Shown here: piece by piece, positions 32,106 through 40,955 of the stretch
How positions within the stretch are numbered: the stretch's first letter is position 1
How the letters are laid out: each line of letters opens with the position of its first letter
Notes under the pieces: generated by a model
Database searches by the model: none
Told to the model about the DNA's origin: nothing
What the model saw: the letters and a program-made list of their open reading frames with translations, nothing else
Position numbers and translations under genes: made by a program
From: Palsa-870 sp035937155
Lineage (GTDB): Bacteria; Chloroflexota; Dormibacteria; Dormibacterales; Dormibacteraceae
NCBI GenBank assembly: GCA_035937155.1
Contig: DASYVJ010000003.1
Coordinates: 1-64,000 of the forward strand
DNA: 64,000 nucleotides
Reading direction: 5' to 3'

Positions 32106-33092
32106 GTGAAAGCCTGGGTCGTTCGACAACTGGGTGGGCCCGAGTCCCTCCAATTCGAGGAGATCGCTCCGGGTGAGCCGGCCAACGGCATGGTACGCAT
32201 CAAGGTGCGCGCCGCGGCGATCAACTTCCCCGATGTTCTAATGGTCGCCGGACTCTACCAGGTGAAACCCGAGCTGCCCTTCGTGCCGGGCGTCGAAGTT
32301 AGCGGGGAGGTGTTGAGCGCGCCGCCGGGGTCCGGTTTCAAGCCGGGAGACCGCGTCATGGCGCTCCTCGACAGCGCCGGCCTAACTCACGGTGGGTTCG
32401 CGGAAATCGCAGATGCAGCGCCGGCGTCGGTGACGTTGATGCCGGACAATATGCCCTTCGAAGAGGGCGCCGGCTTCACCTTGATCTTCCAGACGGGCTG
32501 GTTCGGGCTACATCGTCGGGCCAACCTGCAGCCCGGCGAAACGCTGCTCGTCCATGCGGGAGCCGGAGGCGTGGGCAGCGCCGCCATCCAGCTGGGCAAG
32601 GCCGCTGGCGCGACGGTGATCGCGACGGCCGGCTCGGACAAGAAGACCGAGGTCTGCCGCACGCTGGGTGCCGACCACGCGGTGAACTACAAGACCGGCG
32701 ATTTTGTCGAAGAGGTCAAGAGAATCACGGGAGGTCGCGGCGCCGACGTAGTGTTCGACCCGGTCGGAGGCGACGTCTACGACCGTTCGACGAAATGCAT
32801 CGCCTTCGAAGGGAGGATCGTGGTCGTCGGTTTCACGTCGGGCCGCATCCCCCAGGCGGCGGCCAACCATCTGTTGATCAAGAACTACTCGGTGGTCGGA
32901 CTCCACTGGGGCCTGTACACAAGGCGCGCGCCAGAGCTAATTCCGCCGGCGGCCCGCGCCCTGCTCGACCTGTACGAAGCCGGCACGATCAAGCCCTACA
33001 TCTCGACGCGACTTCCGCTCAGCCAGGCACCTCGCGCCCTCGCCACCGTGGGCGAAGGGAAGAGCACAGGCAAGGTGATCCTCACTGTCTGA
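32106..33092 (+). CDS. Zinc-independent quinone oxidoreductase (MDR family)
   Basis: A 328-residue NADPH-dependent oxidoreductase of the quinone-oxidoreductase branch of medium-chain dehydrogenases. The GroES-like domain has INFPDVLMVAGLYQVKPELPF and PGVEVSGEV, and lacks the zinc-ligand Cys set. The Rossmann domain has VHAGAGGVGSAAIQLGKAAG (about 148-167) and GADVVFDPVGG. It should act in the cytosol on quinones or enones. The GTG start is supported by a TAGCCT box at 7 nt. The stop is followed after 4 bases by the TTG-initiated binding-protein gene, so the two are likely one operon. Confidence 0.9.
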   Translation: MKAWVVRQLGGPESLQFEEIAPGEPANGMVRIKVRAAAINFPDVLMVAGLYQVKPELPFVPGVEVSGEVLSAPPGSGFKPGDRVMALLDSAGLTHGGFAEIADAAPASVTLMPDNMPFEEGAGFTLIFQTGWFGLHRRANLQPGETLLVHAGAGGVGSAAIQLGKAAGATVIATAGSDKKTEVCRTLGADHAVNYKTGDFVEEVKRITGGRGADVVFDPVGGDVYDRSTKCIAFEGRIVVVGFTSGRIPQAAANHLLIKNYSVVGLHWGLYTRRAPELIPPAARALLDLYEAGTIKPYISTRLPLSQAPRALATVGEGKSTGKVILTV

Positions 33093-33096
33093 TCCA

Positions 33097-34956
33097 TTGG
33101 AGCCTGCCCCGCCTCCGGAGCCAGTGGAGCCGGCCCCGCCTTCCCAGCCGGCCGAGGCCACCCCGCCTGCCCAGCCGGCCGAGGCCGCCCCCCCTTCCCA
33201 GCCCCTGGAACCGGCCGCGCCTTCTGAACCAGTGGAGCCGGTCCCACCTCCTGAACCAGTGGAGCCGGCAACACCGGCCCCACTTCCCCGCCGCCGCCTT
33301 CGCCACTACCTCCCCGCGAGCGCGGGAATCGCGGTCGGGCTCATTGCCGTGTTGCTCGTAGTCCTCTTACCGCCGACCAGCTCCCGACCGCCCGCGGAAA
33401 AACTCGCCGCAGACCAGACCCTGAGCTTCCCCATCTTCCAGGACGTCGCAGACCTTGATCCAGCGCTGATCTCCGCCCCTGTCGACATAGACATTCTCCG
33501 CAACGTCTTCTCGGGCCTCTACAAGTTCGACCAGCGGCTGCATGAAGTGCCGGACCTGGCGGCAGGCGAGGCGAAGGTCTCGACCGACGGCCTCGCTTAC
33601 ACATTTCATCTTCGCCATGACGGTCGCTTTTCCAACGGCGACCCCATCACCGCCGACGACTTCATCTACAGCTGGAACCGCGCCGCGGCCAAGCAGGGCG
33701 ACTACGCCGGGCTGTTCAGCGTCGTCGCGGGCTACGACGCGGTCGCGGGTGGCAGGTCGAACCAGTTGAGCGGCCTCGCGAAGGTCGATGACTTCACATT
33801 CACGGCCACGCTCACCAAGCGGGCGGGCTACTTCATCACCCTGGTTGGCCTGTGGCCCTTCTGGGTGGTCGACCAGAAAGTCATCACGTCGGCGGGCGAG
33901 GACGCGTGGTTCACGAAGCCAGAGACGCTCGTCGGCAGCGGACCATTTCGCATGACAGCGCGGGTGCCGGGCCAGTCGATGGATTTCCAACCGGTGGTCA
34001 GTTGGTACGGAGGTCCGACCGGCAAGCTCACAAAAGTGCACGTGGAGGTCGTGCCGGATGGCGCCGCGCAGGTTGCTCAATACGAGTCCGGCGTGTTCAG
34101 CCTCGTCGGCTACGGGCGCCAGGGCCTACCCCCGGCTGCCGCAACTCGCTATACGTCGGACCCCAAGCTCAAGAGCCAGCTCAACCTCGTTCCGCTGGGC
34201 CTCACGTTCTGGGTCGGCTTCAACTTGAAGAGCGGTCCGTTCGCGGGAGTCGAGGCGGGGAGGCCCGGACGCCACGCCTTCAGCACTGCGATCGACCGCG
34301 CTGTGCTCGTCGACGCGCTGTGCAACCAGAAGACGGCGTGTGTCGACGCGACCGGCGGTTTGATCAGCAAGGGTCTGCAAGGCTACTTGGGTGACGGCGC
34401 CGACCCGAATGTGAAGTTCGACGCGACGGCTGCGAAAGCCGAGTACAAGACGTGGGACCCAACGGGGGCGAAGGTCAAGGGCCTGACCTATACGTTCGAC
34501 ACCAACGCATTCAACCAGGCGGTCTGCACCAATCTGCAGCAGCAGTGGCAGAAGAACCTCGGCGTCGCGGTGGGCTGCGTGGAGATGGATCGCAAGACAT
34601 TCTTCGACGACCGCAACGGGCGGTGCGCGTACCCGACGTTTCGCCAGAGCTGGAGCGCCGACTACGACCAGCCTCAGGACTGGTTCGACTACCTGTTTGT
34701 CACCGGTGCGAGCTCGTCGGGCTCGTGCTACTCAAACCCCAACCTCGACAAGATCGTCGCCGCCGCTGACGCGACTCCGTTGAGTCAGAGCCTGGTGGAT
34801 TACAAGACGGCCGGCCAGCTGCTGCTCAACGATGCCGTCTTCGCCCCGCTGATCTACGGAGTACAGCAGTACCTGTCACATCCGTACGTGGCCGGCGTGG
34901 GTGGGAATGCGCTGTACGACAACTACTGGACTCAAGCACGAATCCTGGCTCATTAA
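33097..34956 (+). CDS. Membrane-anchored peptide-binding protein (family 5 SBP) with Pro-rich N-terminus
   Basis: A 619-residue member of the OppA/DppA solute-binding family. The core begins near residue 105 (DQTLSFPIFQDVADLDPAL) and has the usual YTFHLRHDGRFSNGDPITADDF and VGSGPFRMTARVPG blocks. It lacks a lipobox. Instead it has about 65 residues of Pro/Glu/Ala repeats (units like EPVEPAPPSQPAEA), an Arg patch (PRRRLRHYLP) and one membrane helix (about 74-92), so the binding domain is tethered outside and the Pro-rich part is cytosolic. The TTG at 33097 is the first usable start; several in-frame GTG codons follow. It faces the Opp operon and resembles its own binding protein. Confidence 0.85.
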   Translation: MEPAPPPEPVEPAPPSQPAEATPPAQPAEAAPPSQPLEPAAPSEPVEPVPPPEPVEPATPAPLPRRRLRHYLPASAGIAVGLIAVLLVVLLPPTSSRPPAEKLAADQTLSFPIFQDVADLDPALISAPVDIDILRNVFSGLYKFDQRLHEVPDLAAGEAKVSTDGLAYTFHLRHDGRFSNGDPITADDFIYSWNRAAAKQGDYAGLFSVVAGYDAVAGGRSNQLSGLAKVDDFTFTATLTKRAGYFITLVGLWPFWVVDQKVITSAGEDAWFTKPETLVGSGPFRMTARVPGQSMDFQPVVSWYGGPTGKLTKVHVEVVPDGAAQVAQYESGVFSLVGYGRQGLPPAAATRYTSDPKLKSQLNLVPLGLTFWVGFNLKSGPFAGVEAGRPGRHAFSTAIDRAVLVDALCNQKTACVDATGGLISKGLQGYLGDGADPNVKFDATAAKAEYKTWDPTGAKVKGLTYTFDTNAFNQAVCTNLQQQWQKNLGVAVGCVEMDRKTFFDDRNGRCAYPTFRQSWSADYDQPQDWFDYLFVTGASSSGSCYSNPNLDKIVAAADATPLSQSLVDYKTAGQLLLNDAVFAPLIYGVQQYLSHPYVAGVGGNALYDNYWTQARILAH

Positions 34957-34962
34957 GGCGCG

Positions 34963-35011
34963 TTCCCCCATCCCCCGCCTTCGGCGGGGACTTCCCCCTG
35001 CGGGGGAAGAA
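34963..35011 (+). repeat. Double-hairpin intergenic repeat, subfamily II, copy E
   Basis: TTCCCCCAT, the hairpin CCCCGCC-TTC-GGCGGGG, then ACTTCCCCC-TGC-GGGGGAAG. It fills the gap between two convergent genes (stops at 34956 and 35015). Confidence 0.7.
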
Positions 35012-35014
35012 CCG

Positions 35015-36028
35015 CTAGACGTCCTGCGAGAAGTGGCAGGCTGCGAGGTGGCCTCTCACCTTTTCCTCCAGCGGCGGCTCGACTTCGGCGCACGGCGTCG
35101 GCACGCGCGCGATCGGGCAGCGCGTGTGGAAACGGCAGCCTGACGGCGGATTGAGGGGCGAAGGTATCTCCCCTGAAAGCTCGACCAAGCGTTTGCCGCG
35201 CTGAACCCTCGGGTCGGGTACCGGAATCGCCGAGAGCAACGCCTTCGTGTACGGGTGCTTGGGACTGCTGTACGTCCCTGCACTGTCGGCCACCTCGACG
35301 ATCTTGCCCAGGTACATCACCATCACGCGGTCGCTGATGTGGCGGACGACCGACAGGTCGTGCGCGATGAACAGATAGGTGAGCTTGAACTCGCGCTGAA
35401 GGTCTTCGAGGAGGTTGACGATTTGGGCCTGGATCGAGACGTCCAGCGCCGAGATCGCTTCGTCGCAAACCACAAGCTTCGGGTTGAGCGCCAGCGCCCG
35501 CGCGATTCCGATGCGCTGTCGCTGACCTCCTGAGAACTCATGGGGATATCGGTTGTTGAAGTTGGGGTTGAGGCCGACGATCTTGAGCAACTCCTGCACG
35601 CGCTCACTGCGCTTGCGACCTCGCATGAGGCCGAAATTGACAAGGGGCTCGGCGACGATATCGCCGATTGTCATGCGTGGGTCCAGGGACGCGAATGGGT
35701 CCTGGAAGATCATCTGCATCTCGCGTCGCTGCTGCCGCAGCTTCTCGCCCCGCAACTTGGTGACCTCGACGTCGTTGATGAAGACCTTGCCTGACGTGAC
35801 CGGGAGGAGCTGCGTCACCAGGCGAGCAAGCGTCGACTTCCCGCACCCCGACTCGCCGACGAGCCCGAGCGTCTCCCCCTCGACGATTTCGAAGCTGACT
35901 CCGTCAACGGCCTTGACCGACTGACCAAGGCCGGCGGGAAAGTGCTTCACCACGTTCTCGACGCGTACGAGCGCTTTGGCGCCGGCGCGTTGCGGCGCCT
36001 GGTCCTGCTGGCGGGCGGCCTCTGCCAT
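35015..36028 (-). CDS. oppF: Peptide ABC transporter ATP-binding protein (OppF type)
   Basis: A 337-residue ATPase, last gene of the five-gene peptide uptake operon. Walker A GESGCGKST, signature FSGGQRQRIGIARAL, Walker B KLVVCDEAISALD, switch His in FIAHDLSVVRHIS. It ends with the oligopeptide-ATPase C-terminal extension, including the Cys-rich block SGCRFHTRCPIARVPTPCAE that in relatives holds a cluster or is structural. The ATG at 36028 overlaps the previous gene's stop (TGATG). The longer frame to 36421 is an artefact. Confidence 0.9.
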   Translation of the reverse strand: MAEAARQQDQAPQRAGAKALVRVENVVKHFPAGLGQSVKAVDGVSFEIVEGETLGLVGESGCGKSTLARLVTQLLPVTSGKVFINDVEVTKLRGEKLRQQRREMQMIFQDPFASLDPRMTIGDIVAEPLVNFGLMRGRKRSERVQELLKIVGLNPNFNNRYPHEFSGGQRQRIGIARALALNPKLVVCDEAISALDVSIQAQIVNLLEDLQREFKLTYLFIAHDLSVVRHISDRVMVMYLGKIVEVADSAGTYSSPKHPYTKALLSAIPVPDPRVQRGKRLVELSGEIPSPLNPPSGCRFHTRCPIARVPTPCAEVEPPLEEKVRGHLAACHFSQDV

Positions 36029-37086
36029 CAGTCGGTGATCTCGCCCTTGTGCACGCCAGAACCCGCGCCCGGCCGGATGTCGACCATGTTGTCCGCGTCC
36101 ATCTCCTTGCGCGCCCGCTCCATGGTCACCCAGCAGGCCGCCTCCTGGTTGGGAGCCACCTCCTGCAGAAGCGGCTCGTCGGTGAAGCACTTTTCGACGC
36201 GGAACGGACATCGCGGATGGAAGCGGCAGCCCGCCGGCGGCCGCAGCAGGTCGGGGGCCAGGCCCTCGATCGAGCGCAGGCGCTCGTGGCGGAGAGCGTC
36301 GACGCGCGGGATGCTTCGGAGAAGTGACCAGGTGTACGGATGCTGGGGGTTCTCGAAGATCTGCTCCACCGGGCCCTGCTCGACGATCTGGCCCGCGTAC
36401 ATGACGAGGACTCGCGAGCACAGCCCCGCCACCACGCCCATGTTGTGCGTGATCATCACGATGGCCGTGCCGAGATCGCGGTTGAGGTCGGCGAGCAGCT
36501 CGAGAATCTGCGCCTGCACGGTTACGTCGAGCGCGGTCGTCGGCTCGTCGGCGATGAGGATTGACGGCGCGTTGGCCAACCCCATTGCGATCATGGCCCG
36601 CTGTCGCATACCGCCGCTCAGCTGGTGTGGAAAATCCTTCGCCCTTGTTTCCGGCGCAGGGATGCGCACCCGCCTCAGCAGCTCGATCGTCCGTTCCCGT
36701 GCCTGTTTGGGTGTCGCCTTGTCATGGGCGAGCATCGCTTCGTCGATCTGGAAACCGGTACGCAGAACTGGGTTCAACGAGCTCTGCGGATCCTGGAAGA
36801 TCATCGCGATGTCGCGGCCGCGGATCTCGCGGATCTCGTCGCCGCTGACCTGCAGCAGGTCCTGGTTGTGGAACAGGACCTGGCCCGCGACAATGCGGCC
36901 GGGATCCGGCACGAGCCTCAGGAGTGAGAGGGCCGTGATTGACTTCCCGCTTCCAGACTCGCCCACGATGCCAAGGCTCTCGCCCGGAAAGAGGTCGAAG
37001 CTGACACCGTCGACGGCCGTCACGATGCCCCCATCGGTCAGAAACTGTGTGCGCAGGCCTTTCACCTGCAGGATCGGTGTTGGCAC
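36028..37086 (-). CDS. oppD: Peptide ABC transporter ATP-binding protein (OppD type)
   Basis: A 352-residue ATPase. Walker A GESGSGKSITALSLL (about 44-58), signature LSGGMRQRAMIAMGLA, Walker B ILIADEPTTALDV, switch His in ITHNMGVVA, and the family C-terminal block AGCRFHPRCPFRVEKC. It pairs with the OppF-type ATPase to power the OppB-OppC channel. The GTG start overlaps the stop of the oppC-like gene (TAGTG) and its end overlaps the next start, so translation is coupled through the operon. Confidence 0.92.
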   Translation of the reverse strand: MPTPILQVKGLRTQFLTDGGIVTAVDGVSFDLFPGESLGIVGESGSGKSITALSLLRLVPDPGRIVAGQVLFHNQDLLQVSGDEIREIRGRDIAMIFQDPQSSLNPVLRTGFQIDEAMLAHDKATPKQARERTIELLRRVRIPAPETRAKDFPHQLSGGMRQRAMIAMGLANAPSILIADEPTTALDVTVQAQILELLADLNRDLGTAIVMITHNMGVVAGLCSRVLVMYAGQIVEQGPVEQIFENPQHPYTWSLLRSIPRVDALRHERLRSIEGLAPDLLRPPAGCRFHPRCPFRVEKCFTDEPLLQEVAPNQEAACWVTMERARKEMDADNMVDIRPGAGSGVHKGEITD

Positions 37087-37976
37087 TACCGCTTCTGGCG
37101 CGGGTCAAGCGCGTCGCGCAACCCGTCGCCCAGAAAGTTGAAGGCCATCAAGGTCAACGACAGGGCGATAGACGGAACGATCACCATGTGCGGCGCGATC
37201 CGGATCGCGGCCAGGCCGTCCGCGGCCATCGATCCCCACGACGGAGTCGGTGGCTGGACGCCGATCCCCAAGAAAGAGAGGAACGCTTCAAACAAGATGG
37301 CCGCCGGCACACCGAAGGTCGCCTGCACGATGATCGGCCCCAGCGAGTTCGGCAGGATGTGCCCGAAGAGGATCTTCAAAGGCTTGGCGCCACTTGCCCG
37401 CGCGGCTTCGATGAACTCGCGTTCGCGCAGCGCCAACGTCTGTCCCCGAACTAGCCGCGTCATGTCCATCCACCGCGTGGCGACGATCGCGATGATGATG
37501 TTGTTGAGGCTGGGGCCCAGCAGCAGCAGCAGGATCATCGCGACGAGCAAGTCAGGGATGCCGTAGAAGACGTTGATGATGAAGGACACCACCGAGTCGA
37601 TCCAACCCTTGTAGTAACCCGCGATCAGCCCGATCGGAACACCTACTGCGACTACCAGCACCTGCGTGCCCACCCCCACGATGAGCGATATCTGGGCGCC
37701 GACCATCAGCCGGCTGAGCACGTCGCGACCGAGGATATCGGCGCCAAACCAATTGGTCGAGCTGGGCCCCGAGTACGGGAGCGCCACGCCAACCTCACGA
37801 TACGAGTAGGGCGTGTGGAAGATCGCCACTATGGCGACGACCACAAGCAAGGCCAGGTAGATGGCGCTGGCCAAAGCAAGGCGATTGCGACGCAGGCGAC
37901 GCCATGCATCCGACCACAGGCTCGCTTGCTCCGGGGTCGTCGGCCGGGTGATCACAGCGGCGGCGGTGGTGGCCAT
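37086..37976 (-). CDS. oppC: Peptide ABC transporter permease (OppC type)
   Basis: A 296-residue inner-membrane permease with about six helices. It has the family N-terminal helix (about 35-55), the periplasmic loop FGADILGRDVLSRLMVGA, and the EAA coupling loop FIEAARASGAKPLKILFGHI. It works as a heterodimer with the OppB-type protein. The ATG at 37976 overlaps the stop of the oppB-like gene (TGATG). Confidence 0.92.
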   Translation of the reverse strand: MATTAAAVITRPTTPEQASLWSDAWRRLRRNRLALASAIYLALLVVVAIVAIFHTPYSYREVGVALPYSGPSSTNWFGADILGRDVLSRLMVGAQISLIVGVGTQVLVVAVGVPIGLIAGYYKGWIDSVVSFIINVFYGIPDLLVAMILLLLLGPSLNNIIIAIVATRWMDMTRLVRGQTLALREREFIEAARASGAKPLKILFGHILPNSLGPIIVQATFGVPAAILFEAFLSFLGIGVQPPTPSWGSMAADGLAAIRIAPHMVIVPSIALSLTLMAFNFLGDGLRDALDPRQKR

Positions 37977-38935
37977 CAGTAGCGGATCCTGGGATCGATC
38001 ACGACGTAGGCCAGGTCGACGGCCAGGTTGGCGATCCCGACCATTGCGGCGAACATGGTAAACACGCCGATGACGATGTTGTAGTCGCGGTTAAGAATGC
38101 TCGTCGCGAACTCCTTCCCTAAGCCGGGGATGCCGAAGATGTTCTCGATGATGACGCCACCCGTGATGATGCCGATCACCAGCGGGCCGAGAATCGTGAT
38201 CACCGGGATGAGCGCATTCCGGAGAGCATGGCGGACCATGATCACGGTCTCGCGCAAGCCTTTGGCGCGGGCGGTGCGGATGTAGTCCTGCCGGATGACC
38301 TCCAGCATGCTGGCCCGCGTAAGGCGGGCGACGATGCTCGCGTACGGAAAGCCCAGAGCGAAAGCCGGGAGCCAGATCTCTCCGATGGTCCCAAATTGGC
38401 CCGTCCAACCGATTTTGAAGTAGAACGTGCCCTGCGTTAGGTTGTCGAGCCAGACCGCGAACACGAGGATCAGGAAGGTGGCGATGACAAAGCTCGGCAT
38501 GCTGTAGCCGATGACCGACGTGGTGCTCAGCAGGTAATCGACCCAGGTGTTCTGGCGGATCGCCGCCACGACGCCGAGCAACATGCCGAGGCCGATGGTG
38601 AAGACAAGCGCGAACAGACCCACCTCGGCGCTGACTGTCAGCTCGCGCAGAACGAGCGGAGTGATGGGGACGCCCCGGTTCACGAGCGATTCGCCGAGGT
38701 TGCCGTGCAGGAACAGGCCTGACAGGAAGCTCGTGTACTGGTCCCACAGCGGCTTGTCCAGGCCGTAATGGTGGAGCAGGAGCTCGTACTGGGTGCCGTG
38801 CAGGTGCTCATTGAACAGCGCGTCCCCTGGCAGGCGGTGAATGCCCAGGAAGACGATCGAGGACACGGCGATGACGGTAAAAACGATCAGCACAAGGCGC
38901 TGACCGATGTAGATCAACGTTCCACGTGTCAGCAC
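37976..38935 (-). CDS. oppB: Peptide ABC transporter permease (OppB type)
   Basis: A 319-residue permease with about six helices: IGQRLVLIVFTVIAVSSIVF is the first, and the EAA loop reads DYIRTARAKGLRETVIMVRHA. The ILGPLVIGIITGGVIIENIF block is the usual permease core near the C-terminus. It follows the binding-protein gene, separated by a 78-base gap containing a perfect hairpin, and is coupled to oppC by a TGATG overlap. Confidence 0.92.
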   Translation of the reverse strand: MLTRGTLIYIGQRLVLIVFTVIAVSSIVFLGIHRLPGDALFNEHLHGTQYELLLHHYGLDKPLWDQYTSFLSGLFLHGNLGESLVNRGVPITPLVLRELTVSAEVGLFALVFTIGLGMLLGVVAAIRQNTWVDYLLSTTSVIGYSMPSFVIATFLILVFAVWLDNLTQGTFYFKIGWTGQFGTIGEIWLPAFALGFPYASIVARLTRASMLEVIRQDYIRTARAKGLRETVIMVRHALRNALIPVITILGPLVIGIITGGVIIENIFGIPGLGKEFATSILNRDYNIVIGVFTMFAAMVGIANLAVDLAYVVIDPRIRY

Positions 38936-38970
38936 TTCACTGCTTCCCTGGTGATTGTCACCGAAAGTGG

Positions 38971-39003
38971 GAGAGGGCGCCCGCGCAGTGCGAGCGCCCT
39001 CTC
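38971..39003 (-). terminator. Intercistronic hairpin between the binding-protein gene and oppB
   Basis: A perfect 10-bp stem GAGAGGGCGC / GCGCCCTCTC with a 13-base loop lies 10 bases after the binding-protein stop. There is no U-run on the minus strand, so it is more likely a message-stabilising or partially terminating element that lets the binding protein be made in excess over the channel, as is known in other uptake operons. Confidence 0.6.
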
Positions 39004-39013
39004 GGGATTTCCC

Positions 39014-40762
39014 TTAGTGGGACAGGATCTGGATCGTGTTCCAGTAGTTGTCGAAGAAGCTGTTTGTGCCGGCACCCTTCACATACGACTTGATCAGGAA
39101 CGAGCCGACGCTGTAGTAGAGCGGGATGTAGACGACGTCGTCGATGAGCTGCTGGTTGAGAGTCTTGTAGTCCGCCAGCGCCGCCGGCATCGGCTCCGCG
39201 TCGGCCTTGGCCAGCAACTTGTCGTAGGCGGCCGTGTCGTACCCGGTGGTGCAGCCTGAGTCAGGGCATCCGACCACGTTGCCCCACAGGTTGTCGTACC
39301 AGTCTTGCGGGTGGTTGTAGTCAGCCTGCCAGCCATCGCGTGACAGTGTGTACTGGCCTTTCAGGCGGCCCTTGATGAACTGGGAGTGCGAGACCGGCTG
39401 GATGGACACGTCAACGCCCAGGTTGTCGTGCCACTGGGACTGCAGGAACTCCGCGGTCGGCTTGTTGAGCGCGTTCTCGGGGTCGTAGGTGTAGACAAGG
39501 CCCTTCGTCTTGCTGCCGGTCGGGTCAGCCGACGTGAGCAGCGACTTGGCCTTGGCGGCGTCGAACTTGGCGAGCGGGTCCTGGTTATCACCCATGTAAC
39601 CGACCAGTGTCGGGGGGATCAAGCCGCCGGTCGCCGGCGTGCAGACGATGCTCTGGCAGACGACTGTGACCAGCTTGGCCTTGTCGACCGCAAGGGCAAA
39701 AGCCAGGCGCAGGTCGTGCGCGCTCTGGCCATCAGAGAGAAGGAACGGCCCGCCGGCCGTGCGCTTTGCATCGTGCACCATGTTGAAGCTGACCCAGTAG
39801 CTCCGAACCTTGGGGTGCAGGACCAGCTGCGAGCTCTCGCTGCTGGAGGCCTTGATCCGAAGGATGTCAGCCACGGGGAGGTTGCTGTAGCCGCCGTAAC
39901 CGACGACGTCATAGCCGCCCTGTTCGTACTTGGTGATCGCGGTTGAGGCGTCGTTGACGGAGACGTCGAGGTGCACCTTGGTCAGGGTTGGCTTCGGAGA
40001 ACCCCACCAGTTGGGCACGGCTGCGAAGTCGACCGACTGCTTGGGTACGCGAGCCGTCATCTTGAAAGGCCCGGTTCCGATCGCGGTGGCGGGGTTGGCC
40101 CACCAGTTGTCGAAGTCCTGCTTGACGGCGTTCTGGTCAACGATCCAGCCCGTCGATCCGGCAAGCGCGATGGCGGTGAGGAGCCAGCCGGCAGGAGTAG
40201 CGAGCTTCACGTTGACCGTGTAGTCGTCCGGCGCGGTGAGGCCCGTGAGCGTCACCGACGGGTCCTTCTTCTCGAGCAGAGCTTCCAGCGCCGCGCCAGA
40301 GGCCTTGTTGTTCGACACGACGTCATAGCCGGCGATCGCTGCCAGGTTCGTGGCGTACGCGCCCTGCATTGCGGCCCCGCGGTTCCACGAATAGAGGACG
40401 TCCTTGGAAGTGAACTTGTCACCGTTGGAGAACGTCGCGTCCTTGCGCAGAGTGAACGTGTAACTCAAACCGTCGGCAGACGCGGTCGGGACCGCCGTCG
40501 CCAGGTCCGGGATGATGTTGAGGTTCGAGTCGAACCTGACGAGACCGTCGAACATGTTCTGCTGGATCTCCTGGTCGGTCTCCGCGTCGGCGACAGCCGG
40601 GTCCAGGGTGCCGAAGTCCGCGAGGATCGGGAACGTCAGCGTCTGGTTCGACGCCAGAGACGTGCTGGTGGTCCCAGTTCCTCCTCCACACGCGACCAGC
40701 ACGATGCTGGACACGCCGCCCACCGCTAGGGCTTTGAGGATCCGTAACGAGGTTGGAGTCAT
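39014..40762 (-). CDS. oppA: Peptide ABC transporter substrate-binding lipoprotein (family 5)
   Basis: A 582-residue OppA/DppA-family binding protein. The signal LKALAVGGVSSIVLVACGGG has a lipobox (LVAC), so it is anchored by lipid. The core has LTFPILADFGTLDPAVAD, YTFTLRKDATFSNGDKF and IGTGPFKMTARVPKQSVDF. The ATG at 40762 with AGGGAGAAAGCT ahead is the clear start; the open frame upstream is noise. It is the first gene of the operon with oppB-oppC-oppD-oppF. A hairpin with a following T-run lies just before its ribosome site. Confidence 0.93.
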   Translation of the reverse strand: MTPTSLRILKALAVGGVSSIVLVACGGGTGTTSTSLASNQTLTFPILADFGTLDPAVADAETDQEIQQNMFDGLVRFDSNLNIIPDLATAVPTASADGLSYTFTLRKDATFSNGDKFTSKDVLYSWNRGAAMQGAYATNLAAIAGYDVVSNNKASGAALEALLEKKDPSVTLTGLTAPDDYTVNVKLATPAGWLLTAIALAGSTGWIVDQNAVKQDFDNWWANPATAIGTGPFKMTARVPKQSVDFAAVPNWWGSPKPTLTKVHLDVSVNDASTAITKYEQGGYDVVGYGGYSNLPVADILRIKASSSESSQLVLHPKVRSYWVSFNMVHDAKRTAGGPFLLSDGQSAHDLRLAFALAVDKAKLVTVVCQSIVCTPATGGLIPPTLVGYMGDNQDPLAKFDAAKAKSLLTSADPTGSKTKGLVYTYDPENALNKPTAEFLQSQWHDNLGVDVSIQPVSHSQFIKGRLKGQYTLSRDGWQADYNHPQDWYDNLWGNVVGCPDSGCTTGYDTAAYDKLLAKADAEPMPAALADYKTLNQQLIDDVVYIPLYYSVGSFLIKSYVKGAGTNSFFDNYWNTIQILSH

Positions 40763-40774
40763 AGCTTTCTCCCT

Positions 40775-40798
40775 AAAAAAGCCTGAGGCGAGAGCCTC
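40775..40798 (-). terminator. Leader hairpin with T-run upstream of the binding-protein gene
   Basis: Minus strand: GAGGC-TCTC-GCCTC, then AGGC and TTTTTT, then the ribosome site AGGGAG and the ATG 12 bases past the T-run. It has the form of an intrinsic terminator within the 5' leader. An upstream GGCGAG can pair with the overlapping CTCGCC, giving an alternative fold, so attenuation is possible. The stem is short. Confidence 0.4.
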
Positions 40799-40955
40799 TT
40801 CCCCCCCTCGCCTTCTTCCCGGTGTCTTCGCGGGACCACCGGGGCGAGAGCGCGCCGACGAGGGGTGGCGACCACGCGGCCGCCTCTTACTCCTTTCACA
40901 TTGTGGCTTGGCGGGCGGTGAATGTCCACTTACCCGGTCGTGGGATGATCGCCGG

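Noticed and set aside
36029..36421. Extension of the OppF-type frame upstream of 36028
   Set aside because: It overlaps the OppD-type coding region in another frame and the TGATG overlap gives a standard start.
40512..40955. N-terminal extension of the molybdenum hydroxylase frame
   Set aside because: This part is antisense to the peptide-binding lipoprotein's first 84 codons and its leader; the hydroxylase similarity begins at the GTG 40956.
40763..40955. TRAP-binding site in the leader of the peptide uptake operon (several GAG/TAG triplets)
   Set aside because: Only four or five triplets with irregular spacing are present; a TRAP site needs about nine or more at 2-3 base spacing.
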